Source: Bog-756 sp963769905
GTDB taxonomy: Bacteria > Actinomycetota > Acidimicrobiia > Acidimicrobiales > RAAP-2
Direction: 5' to 3'
Length of the DNA stretch: 64,000 bases
Assembly (NCBI GenBank): GCA_963769905.1
Contig: CAVYNG010000001.1
Coordinates: 496,001-560,000 of the forward strand
The position numbers and the translations under genes were made by a program. Numbering within the stretch: the stretch's first letter is position 1; every line of letters starts with the position of its first letter. Below the pieces are notes generated by a model, which worked only from the letters and a program-made list of their open reading frames with translations, was not told the DNA's origin and made no database searches. Below, piece by piece: positions 36,465-43,882 of this stretch.

Positions 36465-36655
36465 AGTTTCCCCTCTTCGACGAGCTCCTCGATGAGCCGG
36501 CGGATCCGAGCGGTGATCTGACCCCTCATTGCCAGGTGGTGGTCGAGGTCCCACTTCACGACCAGCTTCCCGTCCCGATAGACGTGGACATGGCGGGGGC
36601 TGTGGTCACCGATCCAGGACAGAAACACGTACCCGCCCCGTCGGATCTTGGGCAC
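36461..36655 (-). CDS. DUF4160 toxin-like protein
   Basis: A 64-residue protein matching DUF4160: PKIRRGGYVFLSWIGDHSPRHVHVYRDGKLVVKWDLD, including the conserved HxHVY block, then LIEELVEEGKL. DUF4160 genes are often found beside HTH/DUF2442 proteins as predicted type II toxin-antitoxin systems. No catalytic mechanism is established. The ATG at 36655 follows AAGAGGG. It is the first gene of a three-gene operon with the antitoxin-like and DUF6880-like genes. Confidence 0.75.
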   Translation of the reverse strand: MPKIRRGGYVFLSWIGDHSPRHVHVYRDGKLVVKWDLDHHLAMRGQITARIRRLIEELVEEGKL

Positions 36656-37078
36656 CCTCTTATGTTACCTAATACGGTAACACTTCGCAACAGAGTGGCC
36701 GGCAGTTCGTCGATCCTCGTCCCAGGTGTTCGTCACGAAGAGACTGGGCATGCGCGTGATTCGGCTGAGCACTTACTCAAGCGCTACGTTGTTTGAGCGG
36801 GCTACGGAGTTTGCCTCGCCCAAGTCAAACCTTGGCCTTCTGATTCTGCGCGATTTTGACCAACAAAGGCATCCGTAGGCATCGACGGCCTCAATTCCGA
36901 TGTATACCGAGGCTCTCCATCTTTGCCCGATATACCGGTTTGCCTGGGATGATACTGGGTCACGCTTGGACCTGCGTTAACCAGTCTGTACCGGCCTTTT
37001 CCAGCTTTTCCGTGCGTTTGGTTCTCAAATGGTTCTCATGAACTCGGCCCTGTCCGCCCGGCCGACCCCTTCCGAAGG
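36656..37078. other. Island intergenic region with operator and duplicated module B
   Basis: No intact gene is seen. It contains the palindromic operator (36663-36682), a shortened echo of the boundary repeat (CCTTCTGAT, 36836-36844) and most of duplicated module B. The stretch 36683-36835 holds nothing recognisable. Confidence 0.5.
36663..36682 (-). promoter_or_regulatory. Palindromic operator of the DUF4160/HTH operon
   Basis: TGTTACC, a 6-nt spacer and GGTAACA form a perfect 7-bp dyad ending 8 bp before the DUF4160 start. On the minus strand it overlaps -10-like TATTAG and TAACAT. This is the expected position for autorepression by the HTH antitoxin-like protein. Confidence 0.6.
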
Positions 37079-37129
37079 TCAAGCCAACCCCGCCTTGTCG
37101 AGCATCGCGATCAGGGTCGGGCGTCGCCG
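36872..37129. repeat. Duplicated module B (about 258 bp)
   Basis: Imperfect direct duplicate of 34591-34846, offset by about 2,283 bp. The 5-prime block TCCGTAGGCATCGACGGCC and the final 60 bp, including codons for RRRPTLIAMLDKAGLA, are near-identical; the centre is diverged. Confidence 0.7.
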
Positions 37130-37177
37130 GTACCGGTCGCGCAGCTCGCGGACGCGGTCGGGCTGACACTGCAACAT
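37079..37177 (-). pseudogene. 3-prime remnant of a DUF6880-like gene
   Basis: A minus-strand frame of 32 residues (from MLQCQPDRVRELRDRY to AMLDKAGLA) ends exactly like the intact gene at 34796. An in-frame stop lies just upstream, and the rest of the gene is missing and replaced by the 668-residue unknown gene. It marks the point where a second copy was truncated. Confidence 0.65.
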
Positions 37178-37216
37178 TTCGGGCGCCAGTCAGTCGAGCC
37201 CTCGATCTGGCTCTGT

Positions 37217-39223
37217 TCAGGGTCGGCCGGCTCCTCCACTCGAACGGAAACGGAAGAGGGACTTGCGCGCCGCTTTGGCCACCATTTTGTCCGGGTACAG
37301 CTCGCCGACGACGGCGAGGACGGCCTCCGTTTGGGACGATCGCACCCTCCAGGCCGTTTCCAGCGCCGCTGCGACGCCCGCACGGCCGGAGACCTGATCC
37401 AGCCGTGCGCAGACCGATTGTGGTCCCCACAAAACGAGCACGGCATAGAGGAGTCGGATGAAACGCTCCGGATCGCCGCGCGCATCCAGCTGTTGAGTTG
37501 AACCGACGTCGGCCTCCAAGCGCCACACGGAGGCGTACGCCCCGAGCTCTGGGTCCTCCGTCAGCGGCTCCACCGCGCTAATGGCCGACTGGCCCACGCG
37601 CTGCAGTGCCCGAAATCCGAGTGTCCGTCCGGTATCGCCGACACCAGCCAACGCTTCGACCAGCAGAGATAGTCCCTCGTCACCGTGGGTCGCAATCCAG
37701 GTATCGAGCTCGAGCGTGGCGACGTCGTCGGGTAGATCGGCGGCCTTGTCCAATAGCTCCGCCGCGTCGAATTCAGAGAGAGATCCTGCGACCGGGGCAT
37801 CCGTGGTCTTCGAGAGAAGACGCTGGAGCGCCCAGATACCGAGATCTGAAAGCGAGACAAAGCCGCCCCACTCTTCGGTCTCCCCGAATTCCGACGGCCG
37901 TTGTTCGATCCCCTCCAACACCACCAGGTTCAGTTCGTCCAACAGATGGAGTGCTCGCCGGACGGAGTAGACGACCAGCCCACGGTGGAACTCGAGTTTG
38001 TCCGCCTCAACGTCATCGAGGTCGTAGATGTCGAGCAGCCGATCCCAGCATGAGGCACTTATGTCATCGATCGGCGTCGCCTGCCGGGCTCGGTACAGAC
38101 CGACCAGCACGGGGAGCAGATCGCGGTCGAGTTCTTCGGCGAACCAACCGAACCCGTAAGCATTGTCTCCGTAGTGATGGTCGGTCGGCCCCACTCGGTG
38201 GAGGAGCGCGAGAAGGAAGCGGTAATGCGCCTCCAGCGGATCCTCGTCAAGAGGGGGGCGGTCAGTGGCCCGAGCACGTCGTTTCCCGACCATCTCGAGG
38301 AATCCGGCCGCAAAGGCAATCCGAAAAGCGAGGTCCACCGCCGGAAGCTCGACCGAGCTGCGAGTCCGGTAGACGTGGTCTCCGATTCGCGAATCCACCG
38401 GGTCCTCCGTCTCGAGCAGGCCGACCAGGTGTTTGCCGTCGGCCACCGTCAGGTTGCCACGGTCGGTGAGCGACCTCCCTTCGTTCATGAAGTCCACGAG
38501 CCGCCGGACCCGTTCGAACAGCACTGACCTCCGAGCCAACACTTCGAGTTCGGAAGGCGGGGCGAGGACCACGGGCGGCATCCGCTCGACCAGGGCAACC
38601 CCCGCCTCTCCTGTGGTTGGCAGTAACGGTCTCGGCCCGAGGATCTGATCCCGTTCCCTCAATGGCCGCTCATTGAAGTCGGCGATCCATGCATCGACGT
38701 TGGTCTGGTCCGTTGGATCGATACCGTCGGCGCGCATCGCGGCGACAAGCCGCTTGCCCATGCTGTAACGGTTGTCGTCGGCCATTGCCCCGGCGAAGTC
38801 GGCCCTGCTTGCCTCGACGGTTCGGGCGAGCCGATGAGCTCGGCTCGGCTCGAGCAGCCCCGCATCCGCTAGGAAGCGAAGAAAAGCGGCGAACCCGGTG
38901 ATCACCTCGGCATCCCCGTGGGGACCGAGGCTCACCTTTCCTGGATAGAGATCCAGCAGGATGGCCCGCACGTCGTCGTTGGTCCAGGAACCGAGATCGC
39001 CATCGAGGTACGCCCATTTGAAAGACAGGACCTGGTCAGCCACCCATTCGAGCCCGGCGCCGGCGTCCGTTGCCTCGAACCGGGCCACCAGGTCGGAACT
39101 CGCCGCCTCGAACTCGTCTTCCTCCTCCGGTCCGAATCGAAGCCGCACGCGCGCTGAACCTATCGGTCTTGGCTCAGCCCGAACAGGCTGGCCGGGGGGA
39201 ACCGCCGAGATCTCTGAGCACAT
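37217..39223 (-). CDS. Large uncharacterised helical protein of the island
   Basis: A 668-residue protein with no recognised catalytic motif. Residues about 50-150 (WVADQVLSFKWAYLDGDLGSW to DLYPGKVSLGPHGDAEVITGFAAFLRFLADAGLL) resemble a domain found in pRiA4b/SEC-C-associated actinobacterial proteins. The C-terminal 200 residues look like HEAT-type helices (LSLLVEALAGVGDTGRTLGFRALQRVGQSAISAVEPL). No signal peptide or membrane helix is evident. The ATG at 39223 abuts the dyad operator shared with the divergent RHH/PIN pair. The size, isolation in the island and shared control suggest an accessory defence or maintenance gene, but there is no direct evidence. Confidence 0.65.
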   Translation of the reverse strand: MCSEISAVPPGQPVRAEPRPIGSARVRLRFGPEEEDEFEAASSDLVARFEATDAGAGLEWVADQVLSFKWAYLDGDLGSWTNDDVRAILLDLYPGKVSLGPHGDAEVITGFAAFLRFLADAGLLEPSRAHRLARTVEASRADFAGAMADDNRYSMGKRLVAAMRADGIDPTDQTNVDAWIADFNERPLRERDQILGPRPLLPTTGEAGVALVERMPPVVLAPPSELEVLARRSVLFERVRRLVDFMNEGRSLTDRGNLTVADGKHLVGLLETEDPVDSRIGDHVYRTRSSVELPAVDLAFRIAFAAGFLEMVGKRRARATDRPPLDEDPLEAHYRFLLALLHRVGPTDHHYGDNAYGFGWFAEELDRDLLPVLVGLYRARQATPIDDISASCWDRLLDIYDLDDVEADKLEFHRGLVVYSVRRALHLLDELNLVVLEGIEQRPSEFGETEEWGGFVSLSDLGIWALQRLLSKTTDAPVAGSLSEFDAAELLDKAADLPDDVATLELDTWIATHGDEGLSLLVEALAGVGDTGRTLGFRALQRVGQSAISAVEPLTEDPELGAYASVWRLEADVGSTQQLDARGDPERFIRLLYAVLVLWGPQSVCARLDQVSGRAGVAAALETAWRVRSSQTEAVLAVVGELYPDKMVAKAARKSLFRFRSSGGAGRP

Positions 39224-39251
39224 GTCAGCATCCTGATGCTAAGATGCTGAC
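39224..39251. promoter_or_regulatory. Bidirectional operator/promoter of the RHH-PIN pair and the 668-residue gene
   Basis: GTCAGCATC (39224-39232) and GATGCTGAC (39243-39251) are perfect 9-bp inverted arms; the 10-nt centre repeats GATGC once more. The dyad fills the whole gap between the two divergent start codons. TAAGAT on the plus strand lies 6 bp before the GTG at 39252, so leaderless transcription is possible; TAGCAT serves the same role on the minus strand. Ribbon-helix-helix antitoxins usually bind such sites. Confidence 0.65.
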
Positions 39252-39485
39252 GTGTCCAAGACGCGGACCACCCTCACGATCGATGAGGAGGTGCTGCGCG
39301 CCGTGAAGATCCGAGCTGCCCGACTCGGGAAGGCGGATAGCGAAGTCATCGAGGAGTCGTTGCGACGAGACCTGGGCTTGGACTTGTTCCACCAGATCTG
39401 GGAACGGAACGATCTCCCAGAAGAGGCCGCCGTCCAGCTGGCTGTCGAGGCACAGCACGCAACCCGCCGTCGCTCGCGACGCTGA
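39252..39485 (+). CDS. Ribbon-helix-helix antitoxin
   Basis: A 77-residue protein. TRTTLTIDEEVLRAVKIRAARLGKADSEVIEESLRRDL is a classic RHH DNA-binding fold (strand, helix, helix), as in VapB/CopG antitoxins, followed by an acidic and then Arg-rich tail that would bind the toxin. The GTG start lies at the edge of the dyad at 39224. The stop is 3 bp before the PIN gene, so the two form a VapBC-like operon. Confidence 0.85.
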   Translation: MSKTRTTLTIDEEVLRAVKIRAARLGKADSEVIEESLRRDLGLDLFHQIWERNDLPEEAAVQLAVEAQHATRRRSRR

Positions 39486-39488
39486 TCT

Positions 39489-39908
39489 GTGCGGGCGGTT
39501 CTCGACCCCAACGTCATCATTTCCGCCCTCCTCTCGCCGAGAGGATCACCAGCGAAGGTGATGCGGGCATGGATGGACGGGGTCTACGACGTGGTCGTCT
39601 CACCCTTGCTCCTGGCGGAGCTCGAGCGGGCACTCGCCTACGGCAAGATCCGCAAACGCATTACCGAATCTGAGGCTCAAGCGCTGATCGCAATCCTCCG
39701 CCATGAGGCACAAATGCACGACGACCCGAGCGAACCTCCGGAGGTCCACTCGCCAGATCCAGGCGACGACTACCTGATCGCGCTGGCCGTCGCCGCTCGG
39801 GCACTGCTCGTCTCAGGCGACGGCCATCTGCTCGGGCTGGGCGACGCCATCCCCGTCTACAGCCCCGCTGGCTTCCTGACCCTCGTCAACGAGGGACCAG
39901 GGAGCTGA
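39489..39908 (+). CDS. PIN-domain ribonuclease toxin (VapC-like)
   Basis: A 139-residue PIN domain with all four acidic positions: Asp6 (AVLDPNVI), Glu44 (LLAELERAL), Asp93/94 (DPGDDYLIALA) and Asp111 (SGDGHLL). VapC-type toxins cleave tRNA or rRNA and are held inactive by their RHH partner. The start is GTG at 39489. It is the last gene before the right-hand island boundary. Confidence 0.88.
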   Translation: MRAVLDPNVIISALLSPRGSPAKVMRAWMDGVYDVVVSPLLLAELERALAYGKIRKRITESEAQALIAILRHEAQMHDDPSEPPEVHSPDPGDDYLIALAVAARALLVSGDGHLLGLGDAIPVYSPAGFLTLVNEGPGS

Positions 39909-39980
39909 TGGTGTCGCAGACGGTGTCGCGCTATGTTCGAATTGAGAGCAGCTGATTTTGCGCGTTGGAAGTCAGGTCCT

Positions 39981-40029
39981 GACCTTCTGATCCGTAGTCA
40001 GATGCTCTAGTCCGTTGAGCTACGAGCGC
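39981..40029 (-). pseudogene. Truncated tRNA-Arg(ACG): 5-prime half only
   Basis: Read on the minus strand, 40029 to 39981 give a correct acceptor strand (GCGCTCG), TA, D-arm (GCTC and GAGC stems), and anticodon arm TCTGA-CTACGGA-TCAGA with anticodon ACG, then AGGTC. The T-arm with TTCGAAT and the 3-prime acceptor strand are missing; instead there is a hairpin and only GCGC of the acceptor complement. It should not be a working tRNA. The loss point coincides with the 15-bp repeat that bounds the island. Confidence 0.75.
39983..39997. repeat. Direct repeat copy 2 (within the tRNA anticodon arm)
   Basis: Perfect copy of 34583-34597. It covers most of the anticodon loop and the 3-prime side of the anticodon stem of the broken tRNA-Arg, a common core region for tyrosine-recombinase integration. 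Confidence 0.6.
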
Positions 40030-40224
40030 TGGGTATCGCCGCCGGGCGGGTGAGCCCCTGCCAAACAGCCTGAGGACCCGCTTGACGTCGGCGAACCAGC
40101 CTAGCTGACCTCTTCAGAGGCACTCAGGGCGAGGATCGTCGGTTCGGGCGTGTCCAAAAGCACCACCTCGTAATCGCCGGAGGCGCCCGGCATCGAGCAC
40201 CGCACGCCGCCGGCAGCGCGGCGA

Positions 40225-40905
40225 TCAGCCGAGGAAGACGCTCCCGTCCCCCATCGCGATCGTCTTGAGCCCGCCCTTGGTGTCGCACTTGTACTTCTCG
40301 GTGAGGAACGAGCTGTTCCCGAGGGTGAACTGCGTCGACGCTCCGCCGTCGATGCCGGCGAAGGGGCCCGACTCCACGGCAGTGGGGTCGACACCGGGCG
40401 GGGGCGGCCCAAAGGTCGGATTGCCGCTGCTATCGACCGAGGAGCTCAGGACCATACCGGTAACCATCGATTCCTTCTGGGTCAGCTTGGCCGAGCCCGG
40501 AGCCGTCTTGTACTTCGCGGTCAGCGTCGGCGCGTTGAGCACTTCGGTGCCGTCGGTGATCGCCGAGCAGTTGGCACTCGAGAAGGTGATCGGCCCCTTC
40601 ACCAGTACCGCGATAATCGCGACGTTGCCCTGACCACCCGTCGCCGGATTCGAGGCGGTGCAGTCCTCGCCCTTGATGGTCAGCCTGCCCGCACCCCCGA
40701 CGCCGCCGGCGGTGTGCAGCCCTCCGTCGAACTTGATCTTCGCGGTCACCACGTCGCACTTGAGAGTGAGGTGGGTCGCGTCGACCGTCGGTCGCGCCGC
40801 GGCGCCCGCGACTGCGCCTGCCGGTGCCCACGTCACACCCGCCGCCACGGCGATGCCCGCCAACGAGCCGGCCGCTACTACATGCCTCTTCGAATTACCG
40901 CCCAT
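40225..40905 (-). CDS. Secreted hypothetical protein
   Basis: A 226-residue protein. The first 38 residues form a signal peptide (RHVVAAGSLAGIAVAAGVTWAPAGAVAGAAA). The mature part is beta-rich with four Cys (LKCDVV, KGEDCTA, SANCSAI and KYKCDTK) that could make two disulphides. No family is recognised. ATG 40905 was chosen for its GAGAGG ribosome-binding site, in preference to the GTG at 40911. It lies just outside the island. Confidence 0.7.
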   Translation of the reverse strand: MGGNSKRHVVAAGSLAGIAVAAGVTWAPAGAVAGAAARPTVDATHLTLKCDVVTAKIKFDGGLHTAGGVGGAGRLTIKGEDCTASNPATGGQGNVAIIAVLVKGPITFSSANCSAITDGTEVLNAPTLTAKYKTAPGSAKLTQKESMVTGMVLSSSVDSSGNPTFGPPPPGVDPTAVESGPFAGIDGGASTQFTLGNSSFLTEKYKCDTKGGLKTIAMGDGSVFLG

Positions 40906-40978
40906 GGCCACACCTCTCGGATCTGCCCTCGGCCTTCTCTAACCATGATGAGGCAGCGAGCCTCACTTGGTCAACGGT

Positions 40979-42454
40979 CTACGACGCGGATCTCGTCAAT
41001 CGGACAAGTCCGGCGCGCGCCAAACGAGTGATCAGATCGAACACCTCATGTCGTTCGAGACCCTCTCCGTCCATTCCGTCCATCGCGTCGCCGAGCGCGA
41101 TTCCGGGTTCGAGCGTGAGGAGGAATTGCAACTCGACGGGAGTCAGCCTGACGTCGATCCCCGCTCCATTCGGGAAGCCACCGTCGATGCGACCGAGGAG
41201 GTACTCCTCGCCGTCGAAGGTCAGCTCTTGGTCGAAACGGTGACCGGCGACCGGCCTGACCAAGAGATCGGACATCGCCTGTGGCTCCGCGCGCTCCGTC
41301 GTCACGTGCCCGTCGAGGACGTCGGCCAGCTGGTCACCTCCCGGGCCGTCGAGGAAACGATCGGCAGTGAGTGCCCACGAGTGGGGCGCGTTCGGGGTCG
41401 CATCGTGCGGACGGCGGAGACACATCACACCTTCGTACATGTGCTCGAGGTCGAGACGCTCGTACTCGGCCAACCACGCGCGCACGGTACGGCGAAGCGC
41501 GACCGGGTCGGGAGCCGTCGCCTGGTTCCAACGGGTCGCGTACTGGAGAGTCGTCGAGTCGCCGTAGCGAACGACCATCCCGTCGGCGGCGAGCGGCTCG
41601 AGCCAGCGCAACGGGGTCGTCGACCATTCCTCATCGGACCGACGCGCCCACTCGACCAGCATCACAGCTCGCCCGCCGGGGGCGAGGACCCCCGGAAGAT
41701 CCGCCAGCAGCGCGCCACACAACTCGTCGGCCTCGCGCCCGCCGTCGCGGTAGACCAACCGGTTCTCCGGCGAGATCACGAACGGGGGGTTGGTCACCAC
41801 GAGGTCGAACGACTCGCCCTCGACCGGTTCGAACCACGAGCCCTCCCGCGCCTCCACGCGGTCGGTGCCGCAGAGCGCGGCCGACGCTTCGGTCATCGCC
41901 ACCGCCCTCGGGTTGACGTCGATCGCGACGACCGACTCGGCATGGCTCGCGGCACAGAGTGCTTGGATGCCCGAGCCGGTCCCGAGGTCGAGCACTCGGC
42001 CGGTCGGTGCCCGGGGCGTGAACCACGCGAGTGACCGCCCCGCGTTGGTGAGGCCCATCACGTAGTCGGACGCGTCGCGCCACTCGGGCCAGTCGTGGAG
42101 GACGGCGACCCCGCCCCAGCGTTCGATCCCGAAACGCGAGACGACCTCGGTGCCGGAGCGCTCGAGGAGCCCAGCTACCTCGAGGTCGGCAACTTTCGCC
42201 GGCCGGATCCTCTCGGCGAGCGCCCTCGCATCGACCGCGTCGTGTCCCACGAAGAGGTGGACGAGGAGGTCGAAGTCGGTCGCTCCGAGACGATGTGCGC
42301 GCTCGGTCGTGACCTGCCAGGGGACCGGGGGCGTGCCGCCGATGGCTTCGGGCCAGGCGGGGACCGCGGCGACGGCCCGGCCGAGGGCCTGCCAGGCAGC
42401 GAGATGGCTCCCGGGAGGATCGAGAAGCGGCGGGTCGTGGGTCACCGCGCACAC
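40979..42454 (-). CDS. SAM-dependent methyltransferase with N- and C-terminal extensions
   Basis: A 491-residue protein. A helical N-terminal domain (about 1-140) precedes the Rossmann methyltransferase core: VLDLGTGSGIQALCAASHA (motif I), VVAIDVNPRA and DLVVTNPPFVISP. NPPF marks the N- or amide-methylating group (PrmC/HemK-like). A beta-rich C-terminal part includes a winged-helix-like segment (LTPVELQFLLTLEPGIALGDAMDGM). The target is unknown; class members modify nucleic-acid bases or Gln. The start is GTG at 42454 with GGAGGA upstream. Confidence 0.85.
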   Translation of the reverse strand: MCAVTHDPPLLDPPGSHLAAWQALGRAVAAVPAWPEAIGGTPPVPWQVTTERAHRLGATDFDLLVHLFVGHDAVDARALAERIRPAKVADLEVAGLLERSGTEVVSRFGIERWGGVAVLHDWPEWRDASDYVMGLTNAGRSLAWFTPRAPTGRVLDLGTGSGIQALCAASHAESVVAIDVNPRAVAMTEASAALCGTDRVEAREGSWFEPVEGESFDLVVTNPPFVISPENRLVYRDGGREADELCGALLADLPGVLAPGGRAVMLVEWARRSDEEWSTTPLRWLEPLAADGMVVRYGDSTTLQYATRWNQATAPDPVALRRTVRAWLAEYERLDLEHMYEGVMCLRRPHDATPNAPHSWALTADRFLDGPGGDQLADVLDGHVTTERAEPQAMSDLLVRPVAGHRFDQELTFDGEEYLLGRIDGGFPNGAGIDVRLTPVELQFLLTLEPGIALGDAMDGMDGEGLERHEVFDLITRLARAGLVRLTRSAS

Positions 42455-42625
42455 GGTTGGCTCCTCCCTCGTCCCGCGCCCAGCCGGAGGTCGCCGACCG
42501 GTCGGAGCTGACTATGCGTCAGTTAGGCTACGTCGCCGCGCCTCGAGCCGGCGTTCCGGACGCCGACCGCTTCGTCGGCAGTCGGTCCCTGTTCCCTGTT
42601 GCCGATCCGAGGAGGCCCCGCCACC

Positions 42626-43873
42626 ATGGCTCCCGACGCTCCGCTGCAGGGCATCCGGGTCCTCGAGTGCTCCGCCCTCGGGCCCGCCGCGATCACCATG
42701 CCCCTCGTCGACCTGGGGGCCGAGGTGATCAAGGTCGAGCCTCCCTCCGGCGACTACATCCGCGAGATGACCTGGCCGATCGTCGAGGGCGTCTCGCTGA
42801 TGCACCTCCACGTCAACCGCGGCAAGCGCAGCATCGTCATGGACCTCCGCCAGCCCGAGGACGTCGCGACCTTCAAGGAGCTGGCCAAGAAGTCCGACGT
42901 CGTCGTCGAGGCCATGCGCCCCGGGGGCCTCGCCCGCCGCGGCGTCGGCTACGGGCAGCTGAAGGAGCTCAACCCGAAGCTCGTCTTCTGCACCATCTCC
43001 GGCTACGGGATGACCGGTCCTTACCGCGACCTTCCCGCTCACGGCATCGCCTTCGACACCTGGGCGGGGATCGTCTCGCCCCAGGTGAACGAGGAGGGCT
43101 TCGCCTACCTCCCCGAGCACGCCTCGATGGGCATCCACGCCGGCCCGCTCTTCGGCGCGCTCGGCATCCTCGCCGCGGTCCTCCGCGCGCGCACCACCGG
43201 CGAGGGCTCCTTCCTCGAGATCGCCCAGTCCGACGCGGCCGCCGCCATGGACTGGTACCGCAGCGAGACCTGGCGCGCCTACGAGCGCCCCGAGTCCGAG
43301 GTCACCGGCAACAAGGCCGACGACTACGAGCGCCGCGCACCGGGCACCGCCGGCATGGTCGAGGGCGTCCGCTACCAGGTCTACGCGACCAAGGACGAGC
43401 GCTTCGTCCTCTTGATGGCATCCGAGCAGGCCTTCTGGAAGAACTTCTGCGCGGCGGTCGACCGGATGGACATGTTCGAGCGCTGGCCCGGCTCGAAGTA
43501 CGCCGACCACGCCCGCAACAACACCGAGATGCGCCGCGAGCTCCGCGACATCTTCCGAGCCAAGACCGCCGAGCAATGGATCGCCTTCGGCATCGACGAG
43601 GACGTCCCGATCGCGCCGGTCAACTCGCCCCAGACCATCGCGGAGGATCCCCAGTTCCGCGACCGCTTCCACTGGATCCCCGAGGAGCGCCTCGGCGCGG
43701 AGGAGCTGTCCACCCCGCTCAAGTTCGTCGACGAGGAGCTCCCCGTCCCCGAGCACGCGCCGACCGTCGGCCAGCACACCGACGAGGTCCTCCGCGACGT
43801 GCTCGGCTGGGACGACGCGCGCATCGGTGCGTCCCGCGCCCGCGGCGGGCTCGGCGGCTCGAGCGAGGGTTAG
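42626..43873 (+). CDS. CaiB/BaiF-family CoA transferase
   Basis: A 415-residue class III CoA transferase. Family blocks include VLECSALGPAAITMPLVDLGAEVIKVEPPSGDYIR, NRGKRSIVMDL and the active-site Asp in EIAQSDAAAAMDW (about residue 210). The C-terminal AHAPTVGQHTDEVLRDVLGW-like end is also typical. It moves CoA between organic acids; the acids are unknown. The ATG follows GAGGAGG. It is first of three coupled genes with DUF35 and thiolase. Confidence 0.9.
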   Translation: MAPDAPLQGIRVLECSALGPAAITMPLVDLGAEVIKVEPPSGDYIREMTWPIVEGVSLMHLHVNRGKRSIVMDLRQPEDVATFKELAKKSDVVVEAMRPGGLARRGVGYGQLKELNPKLVFCTISGYGMTGPYRDLPAHGIAFDTWAGIVSPQVNEEGFAYLPEHASMGIHAGPLFGALGILAAVLRARTTGEGSFLEIAQSDAAAAMDWYRSETWRAYERPESEVTGNKADDYERRAPGTAGMVEGVRYQVYATKDERFVLLMASEQAFWKNFCAAVDRMDMFERWPGSKYADHARNNTEMRRELRDIFRAKTAEQWIAFGIDEDVPIAPVNSPQTIAEDPQFRDRFHWIPEERLGAEELSTPLKFVDEELPVPEHAPTVGQHTDEVLRDVLGWDDARIGASRARGGLGGSSEG

Positions 43874-43882
43874 GCTCCTCAA

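Larger units (their letters stand above)
39909..40224. other. Right boundary of the island (non-coding)
   Basis: No gene is seen. It contains the broken tRNA-Arg and the right copy of the 15-bp repeat. The hairpin GGAAGTCAGG-T-CCTGACCTTC (39966-39987, one bulge) replaces the expected T-arm of the tRNA. The last 190 bp hold nothing recognisable. Confidence 0.5.

Noticed and set aside
34583..39997. An insertion sequence as the cause of the island
   Set aside because: No transposase and no terminal inverted repeats are seen; direct repeats in a tRNA arm fit site-specific integration better.
39960..40030. An intact tRNA-Arg gene
   Set aside because: The T-arm and most of the 3-prime acceptor strand are missing, so it is listed as truncated.
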